In this document: piece after piece, positions 1 through 7,150 of the stretch
Position numbering within the stretch: the stretch's first letter is position 1
Layout: each line of letters starts with the position of its first letter
DNA from: Deltaproteobacteria bacterium
Lineage (GTDB): Bacteria > Desulfobacterota > Desulfobaccia > Desulfobaccales > Desulfobaccaceae
Length of the DNA: 31,071 nt
NCBI GenBank assembly: GCA_016874895.1
Contig: VGSX01000005.1
Coordinates: 1-31,071, forward strand
Direction: 5' to 3'
Made by a program: the position numbers and the translations under genes
Notes under the pieces: model-generated
The model's database searches: none
What the model saw: only the letters and a program-made list of their open reading frames with translations
What the model was told of the DNA's origin: nothing

Positions 1-186
1 CGGCCAGACCGGGGCCGGCCGCCAGTGCAGGTTGGGCCGCCCGGCCAGGGACGGGGGAGGTTGCGGCTCCGCGGTCACCAGGGTGACTGCATGCCCCTGC
101 TGCAAAAGCTCATGGGTCAAGGCCAGCAGGGTGTTTTCGGCGCCCCCCAGGGTGCTCAGGCGCTGTCGGATAAGGGCTAGATGCAT
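1..186 (-). CDS. Glycosyltransferase family 4 (GT-B), N-terminal part, cut by window edge
   Basis: Only the first 62 codons lie in the window; the gene runs off the left edge. It begins MHLALIRQRLSTLGGAENTL, followed by a helix and 'GHAVTLVT'. This is the usual opening of a GT-B family 4 glycosyltransferase: beta strand, glycine-rich GGAE loop, long helix, then 'GHxVTLVT'. Such enzymes transfer a sugar from a nucleotide sugar to an LPS or polysaccharide acceptor at the cytoplasmic face of the inner membrane. The ATG overlaps the stop codon of the preceding WaaQ-like gene by 10 bases, which suggests translational coupling and a role in the same LPS core pathway. Donor and acceptor cannot be deduced from this fragment. 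Confidence 0.8.
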   Translation of the reverse strand, partial: MHLALIRQRLSTLGGAENTLLALTHELLQQGHAVTLVTAEPQPPPSLAGRPNLHWRPAPVWP

Positions 187-1217
187 ACCTGGAGTTGCCG
201 GTCCACCGCGGCCAGCACCTCGGCCGGAGTGATGGCGGTGAGGCAGCGGCTGATTTTGCTGCCCTCACAGCCGTCCCGGCCGCAGGGCTGGCAGTCGAAA
301 TCTTTGGTCAAGACTATGTGGCCCTCACCCCAGGGCCGCCAGTTGAAGGGTCCCGAAGGACCGAAGAGGACCACCGCGGGGGTGCCCACGGCCGCGGCCA
401 GGTGCATGGGGGCGCTGTCCACCCCCAGGAAAAGCCTGGCTTGGGCGATAAGGGCCCCCAGGGTTTTCAAGGAGAGGCGGCCGGCCAGGTTCACCGGGAG
501 GGTCCTAACTAACCTCATGATATTATCGACAAAATCTATTTCTTGGGATTGGGGCGCGGCAGTTATTACCACCGGCACTTTGTAATCCCCCTGCAAGGTT
601 TCGATGACCTGGGCATAGCCTTCGGGGGTCCAGCATTTAAACAGCCAGCGGGCCGGGGGGTGGAGAAGAATAAATTTTCTCGGGGCCAAACCCAGACGCT
701 CCATTAAATCCCGGACTTCCTGGTCTGTCTGGCGGTTCCAGAAGAATGCGGGTCCGTGGTTTTTCGGTTCCACCCCCAGGGAACGCACCAGGGCCAGATG
801 TTTTTCCACCGTGTGCCAGCGCAGGGGGGGCTGGGGGGCCAGGAGGGTAAAAGCACAAAACCGGTGCCAGGCCGGGCGGCGGGGATCCTGGAAGCCCACC
901 CGGGTCCCGGCGCCAGTGAGCCGGGTATAGAAGGCGCCCCGGTCGCCGCCGGAAAACTCCAGCACCAGGTCGAACCGCCGCTGCCGCAACTGTGCGGCAA
1001 ACTTGAGGAAATGAAATGGGGAACGGTCGGCCCGGTCCATGCTGAGCACCTCGGTGAGCAGGGGATGCTCGGTGAGCATGGGCTCCATACCCCTGGGGGT
1101 CAGGGCGCTGATGGCGGCCTGGGGCCAGGCTTCCTTCAGGGCCGGGAGCACTGGGGTGGTCAGGAGGATATCCCCCAAATGCTTAAGCTGGATGATCAGG
1201 ATGCGGTTAAAAGTCAT
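177..1217 (-). CDS. GT9 glycosyltransferase, heptosyltransferase III (WaaQ/RfaQ)-like
   Basis: A 346-residue GT-B protein of glycosyltransferase family 9, which adds heptose from ADP-heptose to the LPS inner core in the cytoplasm. Residues 5-25 carry the GT9 opening ILIIQLKHLGDILLTTP. The C-terminal half has 'FLGVDSAPMHLAAAVGTPAVVLFGPSGP', the conserved nucleotide-sugar loop. The tail has 'CQPCGRDGCEGSKISRCL', a Cys-rich segment that I associate with the heptosyltransferase III type rather than with WaaC or WaaF. The start overlaps the end of the LpxA-like gene by 11 bases, and the end overlaps the GT4 gene, so it sits inside a coupled operon. It is the third GT9 protein of this locus. The exact acceptor is inferred; a different sugar donor is possible. 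Confidence 0.85.
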   Translation of the reverse strand: MTFNRILIIQLKHLGDILLTTPVLPALKEAWPQAAISALTPRGMEPMLTEHPLLTEVLSMDRADRSPFHFLKFAAQLRQRRFDLVLEFSGGDRGAFYTRLTGAGTRVGFQDPRRPAWHRFCAFTLLAPQPPLRWHTVEKHLALVRSLGVEPKNHGPAFFWNRQTDQEVRDLMERLGLAPRKFILLHPPARWLFKCWTPEGYAQVIETLQGDYKVPVVITAAPQSQEIDFVDNIMRLVRTLPVNLAGRLSLKTLGALIAQARLFLGVDSAPMHLAAAVGTPAVVLFGPSGPFNWRPWGEGHIVLTKDFDCQPCGRDGCEGSKISRCLTAITPAEVLAAVDRQLQVCI

Positions 1218-2004
1218 CGCCGGGGGAAGATTTGGGGCCCATGGCCACGCCGCGCTTGGACTGGCGGATGAATTCCAGAAGATACTTCACCTCCGCGGTT
1301 AACGGAGCCTTGGCCTCCACCTGGGCCAGGGCCTGGGTCAGGTTCACCCGCTGGCGAAAGAGGATTTTAAAGGCGGTCGTCAAGGCCCTGATCTGTTCGC
1401 GGTTCAGGCCGGCCCGTTTCAGGCCCACCAGGTTCAAGGTCCGCACAATATGACCGCCGTCCACTATGCAGAAAGGGGGTACATCCCGGGAGGCCCGGGA
1501 GCCTCCCCGCATCATGGCCAGACGGCCCACCCGGCAGAACTGATGCACCACGCAATTTCCGGAGATAAAGGCCTGGTCCTGAACCTCCACGTAACCGCCG
1601 ATCAGGGCCCCATTCACCAGGATGACGTGGTTTCCCAGGGAGGAGTTATGGGCCATGTGGGACAGGGCCATGATAAAATTATGGTCCCCCACGGTGGTGG
1701 CGCTGCCGGGGAGGGTGCCCCGGTGAATAGTGGCGTATTCCCGGATGATGTTGTGGTTGCCGATAATGGTGTAGCTCTCCTGGCCCTGGAAGGCGTAATC
1801 CTGGGGGTCATGGCCGATAATGGCCCCGAAGGAGACGAGATTATTTTCACCCATGGTGGTGTAAGGTCCGATATAGGCGTGGGCCTGGATCCGGGTGCCG
1901 GCGCCGATGCGACTGGGCCCCTGGATAATCACCCCAGGGCCGATTTCAACTTCCGGCCCCAATTCTACGTCCGGGCCGATTCTGGCCGTGGCATCTATTT
2001 TCAC
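1207..2004 (-). CDS. lpxA: LpxA-family acyl-ACP--UDP-N-acetylglucosamine O-acyltransferase
   Basis: A left-handed beta-helix acyltransferase of the LpxA family, the first step of lipid A synthesis: (3-hydroxyacyl)-ACP plus UDP-GlcNAc. Hexapeptide repeats fill the first 190 residues (IGPDVELGPEVEIGPGVII and on). 'EYATIHRGT', 'SHMAHN', 'VHQFC' and 'RDVPPF' match LpxA landmarks, and 'GLKRAGL' leads into the C-terminal helices. The presumed catalytic His of 'HMAH' is present; the Asp that follows it in E. coli (AHD) is Asn here (AHN). I chose the GTG at 2004: it overlaps the upstream TGA as GTGA, has GGAGGT eight bases before it and gives 265 residues, close to the family norm. An ATG at 2037 would add 11 non-family residues. 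The usual partners lpxD, fabZ and lpxB are not beside it, so it could be a second, specialised copy. Confidence 0.85.
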   Translation of the reverse strand: MKIDATARIGPDVELGPEVEIGPGVIIQGPSRIGAGTRIQAHAYIGPYTTMGENNLVSFGAIIGHDPQDYAFQGQESYTIIGNHNIIREYATIHRGTLPGSATTVGDHNFIMALSHMAHNSSLGNHVILVNGALIGGYVEVQDQAFISGNCVVHQFCRVGRLAMMRGGSRASRDVPPFCIVDGGHIVRTLNLVGLKRAGLNREQIRALTTAFKILFRQRVNLTQALAQVEAKAPLTAEVKYLLEFIRQSKRGVAMGPKSSPGDDF

Positions 2005-2774
2005 GCGGGCTGACCTCCATTTGCCGCCGGCTGGCACCGTAATTCGCGAAACTTGTAATATTTCAAAAAGGTATAGGTGCTGTAAAGAAAGGCCAGGGTA
2101 TAGCCATCCCGGCCTTCCAGGAAGCCGAGTTGCAGGAAATAAAGCTTCAGGAAAGTGAGAAAAGGCCGCCAGAGCAATTCCCCGAAAACCGGCTTTTTAC
2201 CCTGCTTCAGCAGTTCCTGGGCCGCGAGGCCGGAGTAGCGGTCCAGGCGCAGGACAAAATCACTGACGGAGGTGTAAGTGTAATGCAGCATGGGATGCTG
2301 CAGGGTTCCGATCCGACCGTTTATTACCACGCTTTCATGCACTTCTCGTTCCACAAAGCGACCGTTGGCCTTGCGGAACAGGCGGATGGAATAGTCCGGG
2401 TACCAGCCCAGGCGTTTGATGAAACGGCCGCAGAAATGATTGCGCCGGGGGACCCGGTAACCGTCGGCGGGTCCGTCGGCCTGAACAATGGCGGTAATCT
2501 CCTGTCTCAAGGCCGGACTGAGGCGCTCATCCGCGTCCAGGACAAAAATCCACTGCATCCGGGCCTCGTCGATGGCCTGATTTTTGTTTTTCCCAAATCC
2601 CTGCCAGGGTACGGAAAAAACCCGATCGGTATACTGCCGGGCCAGTTCCACGGTGCGGTCGGTGCTGTTGGAATCCAACACCACGATTTCATCCGCCCAT
2701 TGGGCCGATTCCAGGCACGGGATGATATTCTTTTCTTCGTTGTGGGTGATGATGGTCACCGAGAGGGTTGACAT
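2001..2774 (-). CDS. Glycosyltransferase family 2, WaaE/KdtX-like LPS core enzyme
   Basis: A 257-residue GT-A enzyme of family 2. It opens 'LSVTIITHNEEKNI', continues with 'WADEIVVLDSNSTDRT' and has 'FVLDADERLS' as the DxD-type metal and nucleotide-sugar site near residue 80. 'GWYPDYSIRLFRK' and 'VHESV' follow, as in the WaaE/KdtX group that adds glucose to an inner-core heptose. The C-terminal part is hydrophobic and aromatic (residues about 200-240), suggesting peripheral membrane attachment. It lies nine bases after the Trm112-like gene and its TGA overlaps the GTG of the LpxA gene. The sugar transferred is inferred from the family only; the GT2 call itself is firm. Confidence 0.85.
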   Translation of the reverse strand: MSTLSVTIITHNEEKNIIPCLESAQWADEIVVLDSNSTDRTVELARQYTDRVFSVPWQGFGKNKNQAIDEARMQWIFVLDADERLSPALRQEITAIVQADGPADGYRVPRRNHFCGRFIKRLGWYPDYSIRLFRKANGRFVEREVHESVVINGRIGTLQHPMLHYTYTSVSDFVLRLDRYSGLAAQELLKQGKKPVFGELLWRPFLTFLKLYFLQLGFLEGRDGYTLAFLYSTYTFLKYYKFRELRCQPAANGGQPA

Positions 2775-2783
2775 GATAATGAA

Positions 2784-2951
2784 TTAGAGCTTTTTAGCCT
2801 TGTCAATGAGCATGACGGGAATATCATCCTTTATTTCATACATGAGGCGGCAGGAGTGGCAGATCAATCCGTCCCCCTGATCATTGAGCTTGACCTCGCC
2901 CTTACACTGGGGGCAGGCCAGGATATCCAAAAGTTCTTTTTTTAAAGCCAT
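2784..2951 (-). CDS. Trm112 family (YcaR-like) small zinc-binding protein
   Basis: A 55-residue protein starting MALKKELLDILACPQCKGEV. It has two CxxC pairs (C13/C16 and C31/C34) that would hold one zinc ion, and it ends with 'DDIPVMLIDKAKKL', the conserved 'DGIPVML' tail of Trm112/YcaR proteins. In bacteria these small proteins are commonly found beside lipid A and LPS genes such as lpxK; their exact role there is not settled. In eukaryotes and archaea Trm112 stabilises methyltransferases. Start chosen at the ATG at 2951, with GGAG eight bases upstream. It is the first gene behind the promoter at 3000-3028 and probably heads the GT2-lpxA-waaQ-GT4 transcript. Confidence 0.88.
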   Translation of the reverse strand: MALKKELLDILACPQCKGEVKLNDQGDGLICHSCRLMYEIKDDIPVMLIDKAKKL

Positions 2952-2999
2952 GGCGGCACTCCGGACCTATCTGGTGGAATATTAACAATATAACTTTTT

Positions 3000-3028
3000 A
3001 TAATACCATAGTATTTTAACTAATTCAA
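3000..3028 (-). promoter_or_regulatory. Candidate sigma70-type promoter for the Trm112-GT2-lpxA operon
   Basis: Read on the minus strand, TTGAAT (3023-3028) is followed by 17 bases and TATTAT (3000-3005), a 5/6 match to the -10 consensus. It lies in an AT-rich 105-base gap, about 50 bases before the Trm112 start codon. It would allow the distal LPS genes to be expressed apart from msbA-waaC. Confidence 0.5.
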
Positions 3029-3056
3029 TAATCTCCCGGAACACCTGTCTTTGCGT

Positions 3057-4160
3057 CTAGGCCAGATGATCGATGATATCCACAGCTCCGGCATGGCGCT
3101 TCAGGGTCGGGCGGCCATGGAGGCGCCCCTGGCGGAGAATACCTCGCACCGCGGTCAAGACGTCGTCAACCTCCAGATGAGACATACACTCCGGGGTAGA
3201 GCAGTGCCGCCGGAAACAGGGGCTGCAGGCCAGGTCCAGGCGCAGGACCCGATGGCCACAGCCCACGGGGCCGGTGCGCCAGGGGGCCGTGGGGCCGAAG
3301 AGGGCCACCACCGGCGCGCCCACGGCTGCGGCAAGGTGCATGGGACCGGTGTCGGTGGTGACCGCGGCATCGGCCTGATAAAATAAACCGGCCAGGGTTT
3401 TCAGATCGGTACGGCCGCTCAGATCAATACCCGGCTTTCTCATCGCGGATAGGATGCGGCCGATCAAAGAGCGGTCCCCGGGGCTGCCCGTAAAGACGAT
3501 GCGGGCGTGCATTTCCCCGGCCAGAGCGTCTGCCAGGGCGGCAAACGATGTGGGTGGCCAGTGCTTGGTCTCCCACCGGGTGCCGGGGTGAAGGATGATC
3601 AGGGGGCCGGTTTTATCGGCCCACAATGGCTCAAGGCCATTGCCGCTCCCGGCCGGCAGGGCCAGCCGGAAACGCACCGTTTCCCCGGACGCGCCCAGGT
3701 GCTGCGCCACCCGTAGGTAGCGCCGGACCGCGGGCTCATCGGGGTCGTAGGGCGGCAGGCGTTCGCTGAGGGCCAGGTAACTCAATTCCCGGGTCTGATC
3801 AAAACCGATTTTTCGGGGGCTGCGGGCTAGAAAGGTCCACAAGGAGCTTTTCAACAGTCCCTGGAGATCGATGACCAGGTCGAAGGGGCAGCGACGGAGG
3901 GCCTGCACCAGCTGCCGGATTTCCAGCCGGGCCGTTCTTAAGGCCGCCCCCCGGCGGCAGGCCGCCAGCCAGGTTTGACGCCGGGAGATCAAAAGCTCAT
4001 CCAAAGCCGGATGATCCTCCAGGACAGGGGCCGCAGCTTCTTCCACCAGCCAGGTAATCTCAGCCTGGGGATGGGCCGCCCGGATGGCCTCGAGGGTGGG
4101 CAGAGTTTGGATCACATCCCCCAAAGCGCTTAATTTTATCAGCAGGATACGTTCAGCCAT
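3057..4160 (-). CDS. waaC: LPS heptosyltransferase I (WaaC-like, GT9)
   Basis: A GT9 heptosyltransferase that most resembles WaaC, which adds the first L-glycero-D-manno-heptose to Kdo of lipid A from ADP-heptose. Seen: 'ILLIKLSALGDVIQTLPTLEAI' at the N-terminus, 'FDLVIDLQGLLKSS' (a WaaC hallmark), 'LHPGTRWETKHWP' and 'TTDTGPMHLAAAVGAPVVALFGPT'. The tail carries extra Cys residues (CSPCFRRHCSTPECM) more often seen in WaaF-like proteins. The start is set at the ATG at 4160 (367 residues, MAERILLIKLSA); an in-frame TTG at 4178 would add six residues. Neither has a clear ribosome binding site. A 171-base repeat-bearing gap separates it from gmhB upstream. Confidence 0.88.
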   Translation of the reverse strand: MAERILLIKLSALGDVIQTLPTLEAIRAAHPQAEITWLVEEAAAPVLEDHPALDELLISRRQTWLAACRRGAALRTARLEIRQLVQALRRCPFDLVIDLQGLLKSSLWTFLARSPRKIGFDQTRELSYLALSERLPPYDPDEPAVRRYLRVAQHLGASGETVRFRLALPAGSGNGLEPLWADKTGPLIILHPGTRWETKHWPPTSFAALADALAGEMHARIVFTGSPGDRSLIGRILSAMRKPGIDLSGRTDLKTLAGLFYQADAAVTTDTGPMHLAAAVGAPVVALFGPTAPWRTGPVGCGHRVLRLDLACSPCFRRHCSTPECMSHLEVDDVLTAVRGILRQGRLHGRPTLKRHAGAVDIIDHLA

Positions 4161-4197
4161 GGAGAGTTCAAAGTTCAAGGTTCCAAGCCGTGGAATT

Positions 4198-4266
4198 GTA
4201 GGGCGTGCCGGGCGCGCCGAAATCAGCTTGTTGAAAGGCGGGAGGCGCTTCGCTTTCCCGTCCTAC
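4198..4266. repeat. Palindromic intergenic repeat (GTAGG...CCTAC)
   Basis: The 69-base segment begins GTAGGGCG and ends CGTCCTAC, so its ends are near-inverted copies. It contains an inner stem (GGCGGGA...TCCCGTC) and a GC-rich palindromic patch (GGGCGCGCC). It sits between gmhB and waaC and looks like a REP-type mobile palindrome. Other hairpin units ending in 'CCCTAC' or 'CCCCTAC' occur in this window near 11984 and 16667. Confidence 0.5.
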
Positions 4267-4331
4267 ATTTATCTGCACATCCGGGGTGTGAAACTTGAGT
4301 AAATATTTTTGCCGGAAACCGGGAACTTCCG

Positions 4332-4898
4332 TTATCTGATCTTGAAGTCTGCCACATCGTGCACTATCCAGGCTGCCGCGTCCAGCAGATCGGTGGCGAT
4401 GTAAGCCGGCTGGGCCAGACGCTCACCCTGGTAATTTTCCAGTTCCCCCCGGCCGTAGCCGGTGAGCACCAGAATCCCCTTGGCCCCCACGTCGGCGGCC
4501 AGGTGGATGTCGTTGAAGCGGTCCCCCACTACGTAGGAGTGGGCCAGATCAAGGGATAGGTCCGCAGCGGCCTGCTGCACCAGCCCTGGCCTGGGTTTGC
4601 GGCAGGGGCAGCCGGCTTCTGGGCCATGCTGGCAGACATAGATGGCATCCAGGCGGGCCCCGTGTTGGGCCAGCAAGTCCCGCATTAGCCCATGCACCTG
4701 GTCGATGAGGGAGGCGGGAAAGTACTTCCGGGCCACCCCGGATTGATTCGTGGCCACCACCACTGTCAAGCCGGCCTGGTTGAGCAGGGCGATGCCTTCA
4801 GCGCTGCCAGGCAGAAGCCGGAACCGGCTCAGATGGTTGATATAGCCCATCTCTTCGTTGATGGTGCCGTCCCGATCCAAAAAGACCGCCTGCGCCAT
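4332..4898 (-). CDS. gmhB: D-glycero-beta-D-manno-heptose-1,7-bisphosphate 7-phosphatase
   Basis: A 188-residue HAD phosphatase that removes the 7-phosphate of heptose 1,7-bisphosphate on the way to ADP-heptose, the donor for the neighbouring heptosyltransferases. Motif I is FLDRDGTIN with D8 and D10; motif II is 'ATNQSG' at 49-54; 'CRKP' at 99-102 includes the motif III Lys; motif IV is 'GDRFNDI' at 125-131. The zinc loop that marks GmhB is present (C89, H91, C97, C99). The ATG directly follows the TAA of waaF without a gap, with AGGAG inside the end of waaF, so the two are coupled. The other ADP-heptose genes (gmhA, hldE) are not in the window. Confidence 0.95.
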   Translation of the reverse strand: MAQAVFLDRDGTINEEMGYINHLSRFRLLPGSAEGIALLNQAGLTVVVATNQSGVARKYFPASLIDQVHGLMRDLLAQHGARLDAIYVCQHGPEAGCPCRKPRPGLVQQAAADLSLDLAHSYVVGDRFNDIHLAADVGAKGILVLTGYGRGELENYQGERLAQPAYIATDLLDAAAWIVHDVADFKIR

Positions 4899-6047
4899 TT
4901 ATTGTCTCCTGAGCCAGTAGCGGGCCTGTTCGGCCACTTCTGTAACGGTAATGAGCTCCCAACACATGTTATCTTCCGGGCATTGCCGTTTGAGGCAGGG
5001 GCTGCAGGGGACGGGATGCCGCACCACCGAAGCCAGGGGGGTGAAGGGGCCGGTGGCACAGGGGTCGGTAGAGCCGAACAGGGCCACCGGGGGTGTCCAT
5101 AAGGCCGCAGCAGCATGCATCAGACCGGAATCATTGGTAATTAAAATATCCAGATGATATATCATTGCAAAGGCGGTGCGCAGGTCGGTGCGGCCCGCCA
5201 GGTTAAGGGAAGGAGATTGCATGGCGCCAGCAATGCGCCGGGTGGTTTCCTGGTCGCTGGCGGCTCCCAAAAAGACGATGAGGGCATCGCATTCCCGATG
5301 TAGCAGGTCGGCCACGGCGGCAAAGCGCTCCGGGGGCCATTGTTTGGCCGGACCGTAGGCCGCGCCGGGGCTCAGACCGACAATCTTCTGGGAGGGGCGC
5401 CAACCGTTAGCCACCAAAAGCTCCTTTCCCGCCTCTTGCTCGGCCCTGGTCAGGATGAGCTCCGGGAAACCGTCGGCGCTTATCCGGCCGAAGGGACGCA
5501 ACACCCCTTTGTGGCGATACACCTGGTGCAACCCGGCCATGTTATCCACTCCCCACACCACCTGGGTGAAAAGGAAAGCCCGCCCGTCGGTGCCGTAGCC
5601 CACCCGGTGGGGTGCGCCTGCCAGCCAGGTCACCAAGGCGGCCTCGAAGGAGTTGGGGAAAATCACCGCCAGGTCGAACTTTTTCTGACGCAGAGCGGCT
5701 AGGGATACCAGCCAGGTTTTCATAGGGGTGGCCGGAGGTTTGGGAAGATAGGGGATAATTTCATCCACCGCCGGTTGCTGCTGGAAAACCGGGGCGACGC
5801 GTTCATGTGCCAGGACGGATAGACGGGCCCAGGGATAAAGTTTTTTCAGATCACCGATGGCCGGGAGAGTCATGATGGCATCCCCCACCCAATTGACCGC
5901 CCGCACCAGTATATTTTTTATCTGATGGGGAAAAAATTTCCGGCGGTGTTGCACGGTGAGCTGATTAAAAGCCTGTTGCACGGCCAGGGGCAGGGGAGAA
6001 TGGTGGTTGCCGATGGAAATAGGATGTCGGGGGGCTTTTGGGGGCAT
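4899..6047 (-). CDS. waaF: LPS heptosyltransferase II (WaaF-like, GT9)
   Basis: A 382-residue GT9 enzyme matching WaaF, which adds the second heptose to the LPS inner core. After about 43 residues of extra N-terminal sequence comes 'ILVRAVNWVGDAIMTLPAI', then 'SPGAAYGPAKQWPPERFA', 'TNDSGLMHAAAALWTPPVALFGSTDP' and the Cys-rich 'PCSPCLKRQCPEDNMCWE'; all are WaaF signatures. The ATG at 6047 overlaps the lpxK stop as TGATG. The N-terminal extension is longer than in E. coli WaaF and has no domain I recognise, but the coupling supports this start. No internal Met lies just before the GT9 core. Confidence 0.92.
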   Translation of the reverse strand: MPPKAPRHPISIGNHHSPLPLAVQQAFNQLTVQHRRKFFPHQIKNILVRAVNWVGDAIMTLPAIGDLKKLYPWARLSVLAHERVAPVFQQQPAVDEIIPYLPKPPATPMKTWLVSLAALRQKKFDLAVIFPNSFEAALVTWLAGAPHRVGYGTDGRAFLFTQVVWGVDNMAGLHQVYRHKGVLRPFGRISADGFPELILTRAEQEAGKELLVANGWRPSQKIVGLSPGAAYGPAKQWPPERFAAVADLLHRECDALIVFLGAASDQETTRRIAGAMQSPSLNLAGRTDLRTAFAMIYHLDILITNDSGLMHAAAALWTPPVALFGSTDPCATGPFTPLASVVRHPVPCSPCLKRQCPEDNMCWELITVTEVAEQARYWLRRQ

Positions 6048-7150
6048 CAGTCACTCAATATCCGACCGCACTCCGGCAGGAGATGCTCCGGCCAGTCGTC
6101 CAGAAGATTTACTTGCAGGTGAACCACATACCAGGGCAGCGGTCCTGTTCTCATGCCGCCCAGCCTGGCCCAGTCCTTGGCCGTTGTTACCAGTCCCTCA
6201 GCCCCCAGGCGGCAGGCCGCGGCCCCGAGTTCGGCCAGGTCGGCGCCAGTAAAGAGATGATGGTCCGGGAAGGGAAAAAACTCCTTGGAAATAATGCCAG
6301 CTTCCTGCAGGCTGGCGGCGAACAGCTGGGGCCGGGCCAGACCCGCCACGGCCACCAGACGGAGACCGGATAAGTCGGCCAGGCTGACTCTATAAGCCCC
6401 GGGGTATCTGACCGCATGGGACAGCCGGAAAACCGCCCGCAGGACGATGGCCTGGGGGAAGGTGGCCCGCACTTCCTCCCAGCTATTCTGGTGCCGGTGA
6501 GCCTCATACCGGGTGAGGATCAGGACCAGGGGCCTGGCGAGGGTGCCTATCGGCTCCCGCAACGGCCCCCGGGGAAGCAGGCAGCCGTTGCCCAAGGGGC
6601 GGTCAGCATCCAACAGCACCACATCCACATCCCGATGCAGTTGAAAGTGTTGGAACCCGTCATCAAGTAAGATAAGGTCTGGGTGGAAAGATTTCCAGGC
6701 CAGCAGGCCGGCCCGGTGGCGGTCAGCCCCGGTTATGATGGGAATACCGGGCAATTGCAGGGCCAGGAGGTAGGCCTCATCCCCGGCCTGGGGCGGTTTC
6801 CGAAAAATCCGGCTGCCGTTGCTGATGATCCGGGGGGCGGAGTGTTTACCGCCGTAGCCCCGGCTGACAATGGCCACCCGACAACCCGCGGTCTGCCAGC
6901 GTTGGGCTAACATCCCGGTAATAGGCGTCTTGCCCACCCCGCCCACGGCCAGATTGCCGATGCTCAGCACCGGGCAGGGGAGGCGGCTGGTGGACAGCCA
7001 GCCCCGGTCATAAAGCCGCCGCCGCCCCCAGGCCCCCAGGCCGTAGAGCCAGGCCAGGGCCGCGGCACCAGTGCGCAGGGCCATGCCCGGAGGCGGCGAG
7101 TCCGGTTCCCCTTGCAGACGGCGAAAGGTTTGGTGCCACCAGGACTTCAT
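6047..7150 (-). CDS. lpxK: Tetraacyldisaccharide 4'-kinase
   Basis: A 367-residue lipid A 4'-kinase, which phosphorylates the disaccharide intermediate to lipid IVA at the cytoplasmic face of the inner membrane. The P-loop 'GNLAVGGVGKTP' is at residues 65-76, preceded by a hydrophobic membrane-associated N-terminus (residues about 25-45). 'SRGYGG', 'GDEAYLLA' and 'ILLDDGFQHFQLHRDVDVVLLDA' are family motifs. 'TTAKDWARL' near the C-terminus corresponds to the conserved TEKD(A/W)VK-like segment. The ATG overlaps the msbA stop as ATGA, and the stop overlaps the waaF start. The msbA-lpxK pair is a very common arrangement, coupling lipid A completion to export. Confidence 0.96.
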   Translation of the reverse strand: MKSWWHQTFRRLQGEPDSPPPGMALRTGAAALAWLYGLGAWGRRRLYDRGWLSTSRLPCPVLSIGNLAVGGVGKTPITGMLAQRWQTAGCRVAIVSRGYGGKHSAPRIISNGSRIFRKPPQAGDEAYLLALQLPGIPIITGADRHRAGLLAWKSFHPDLILLDDGFQHFQLHRDVDVVLLDADRPLGNGCLLPRGPLREPIGTLARPLVLILTRYEAHRHQNSWEEVRATFPQAIVLRAVFRLSHAVRYPGAYRVSLADLSGLRLVAVAGLARPQLFAASLQEAGIISKEFFPFPDHHLFTGADLAELGAAACRLGAEGLVTTAKDWARLGGMRTGPLPWYVVHLQVNLLDDWPEHLLPECGRILSD

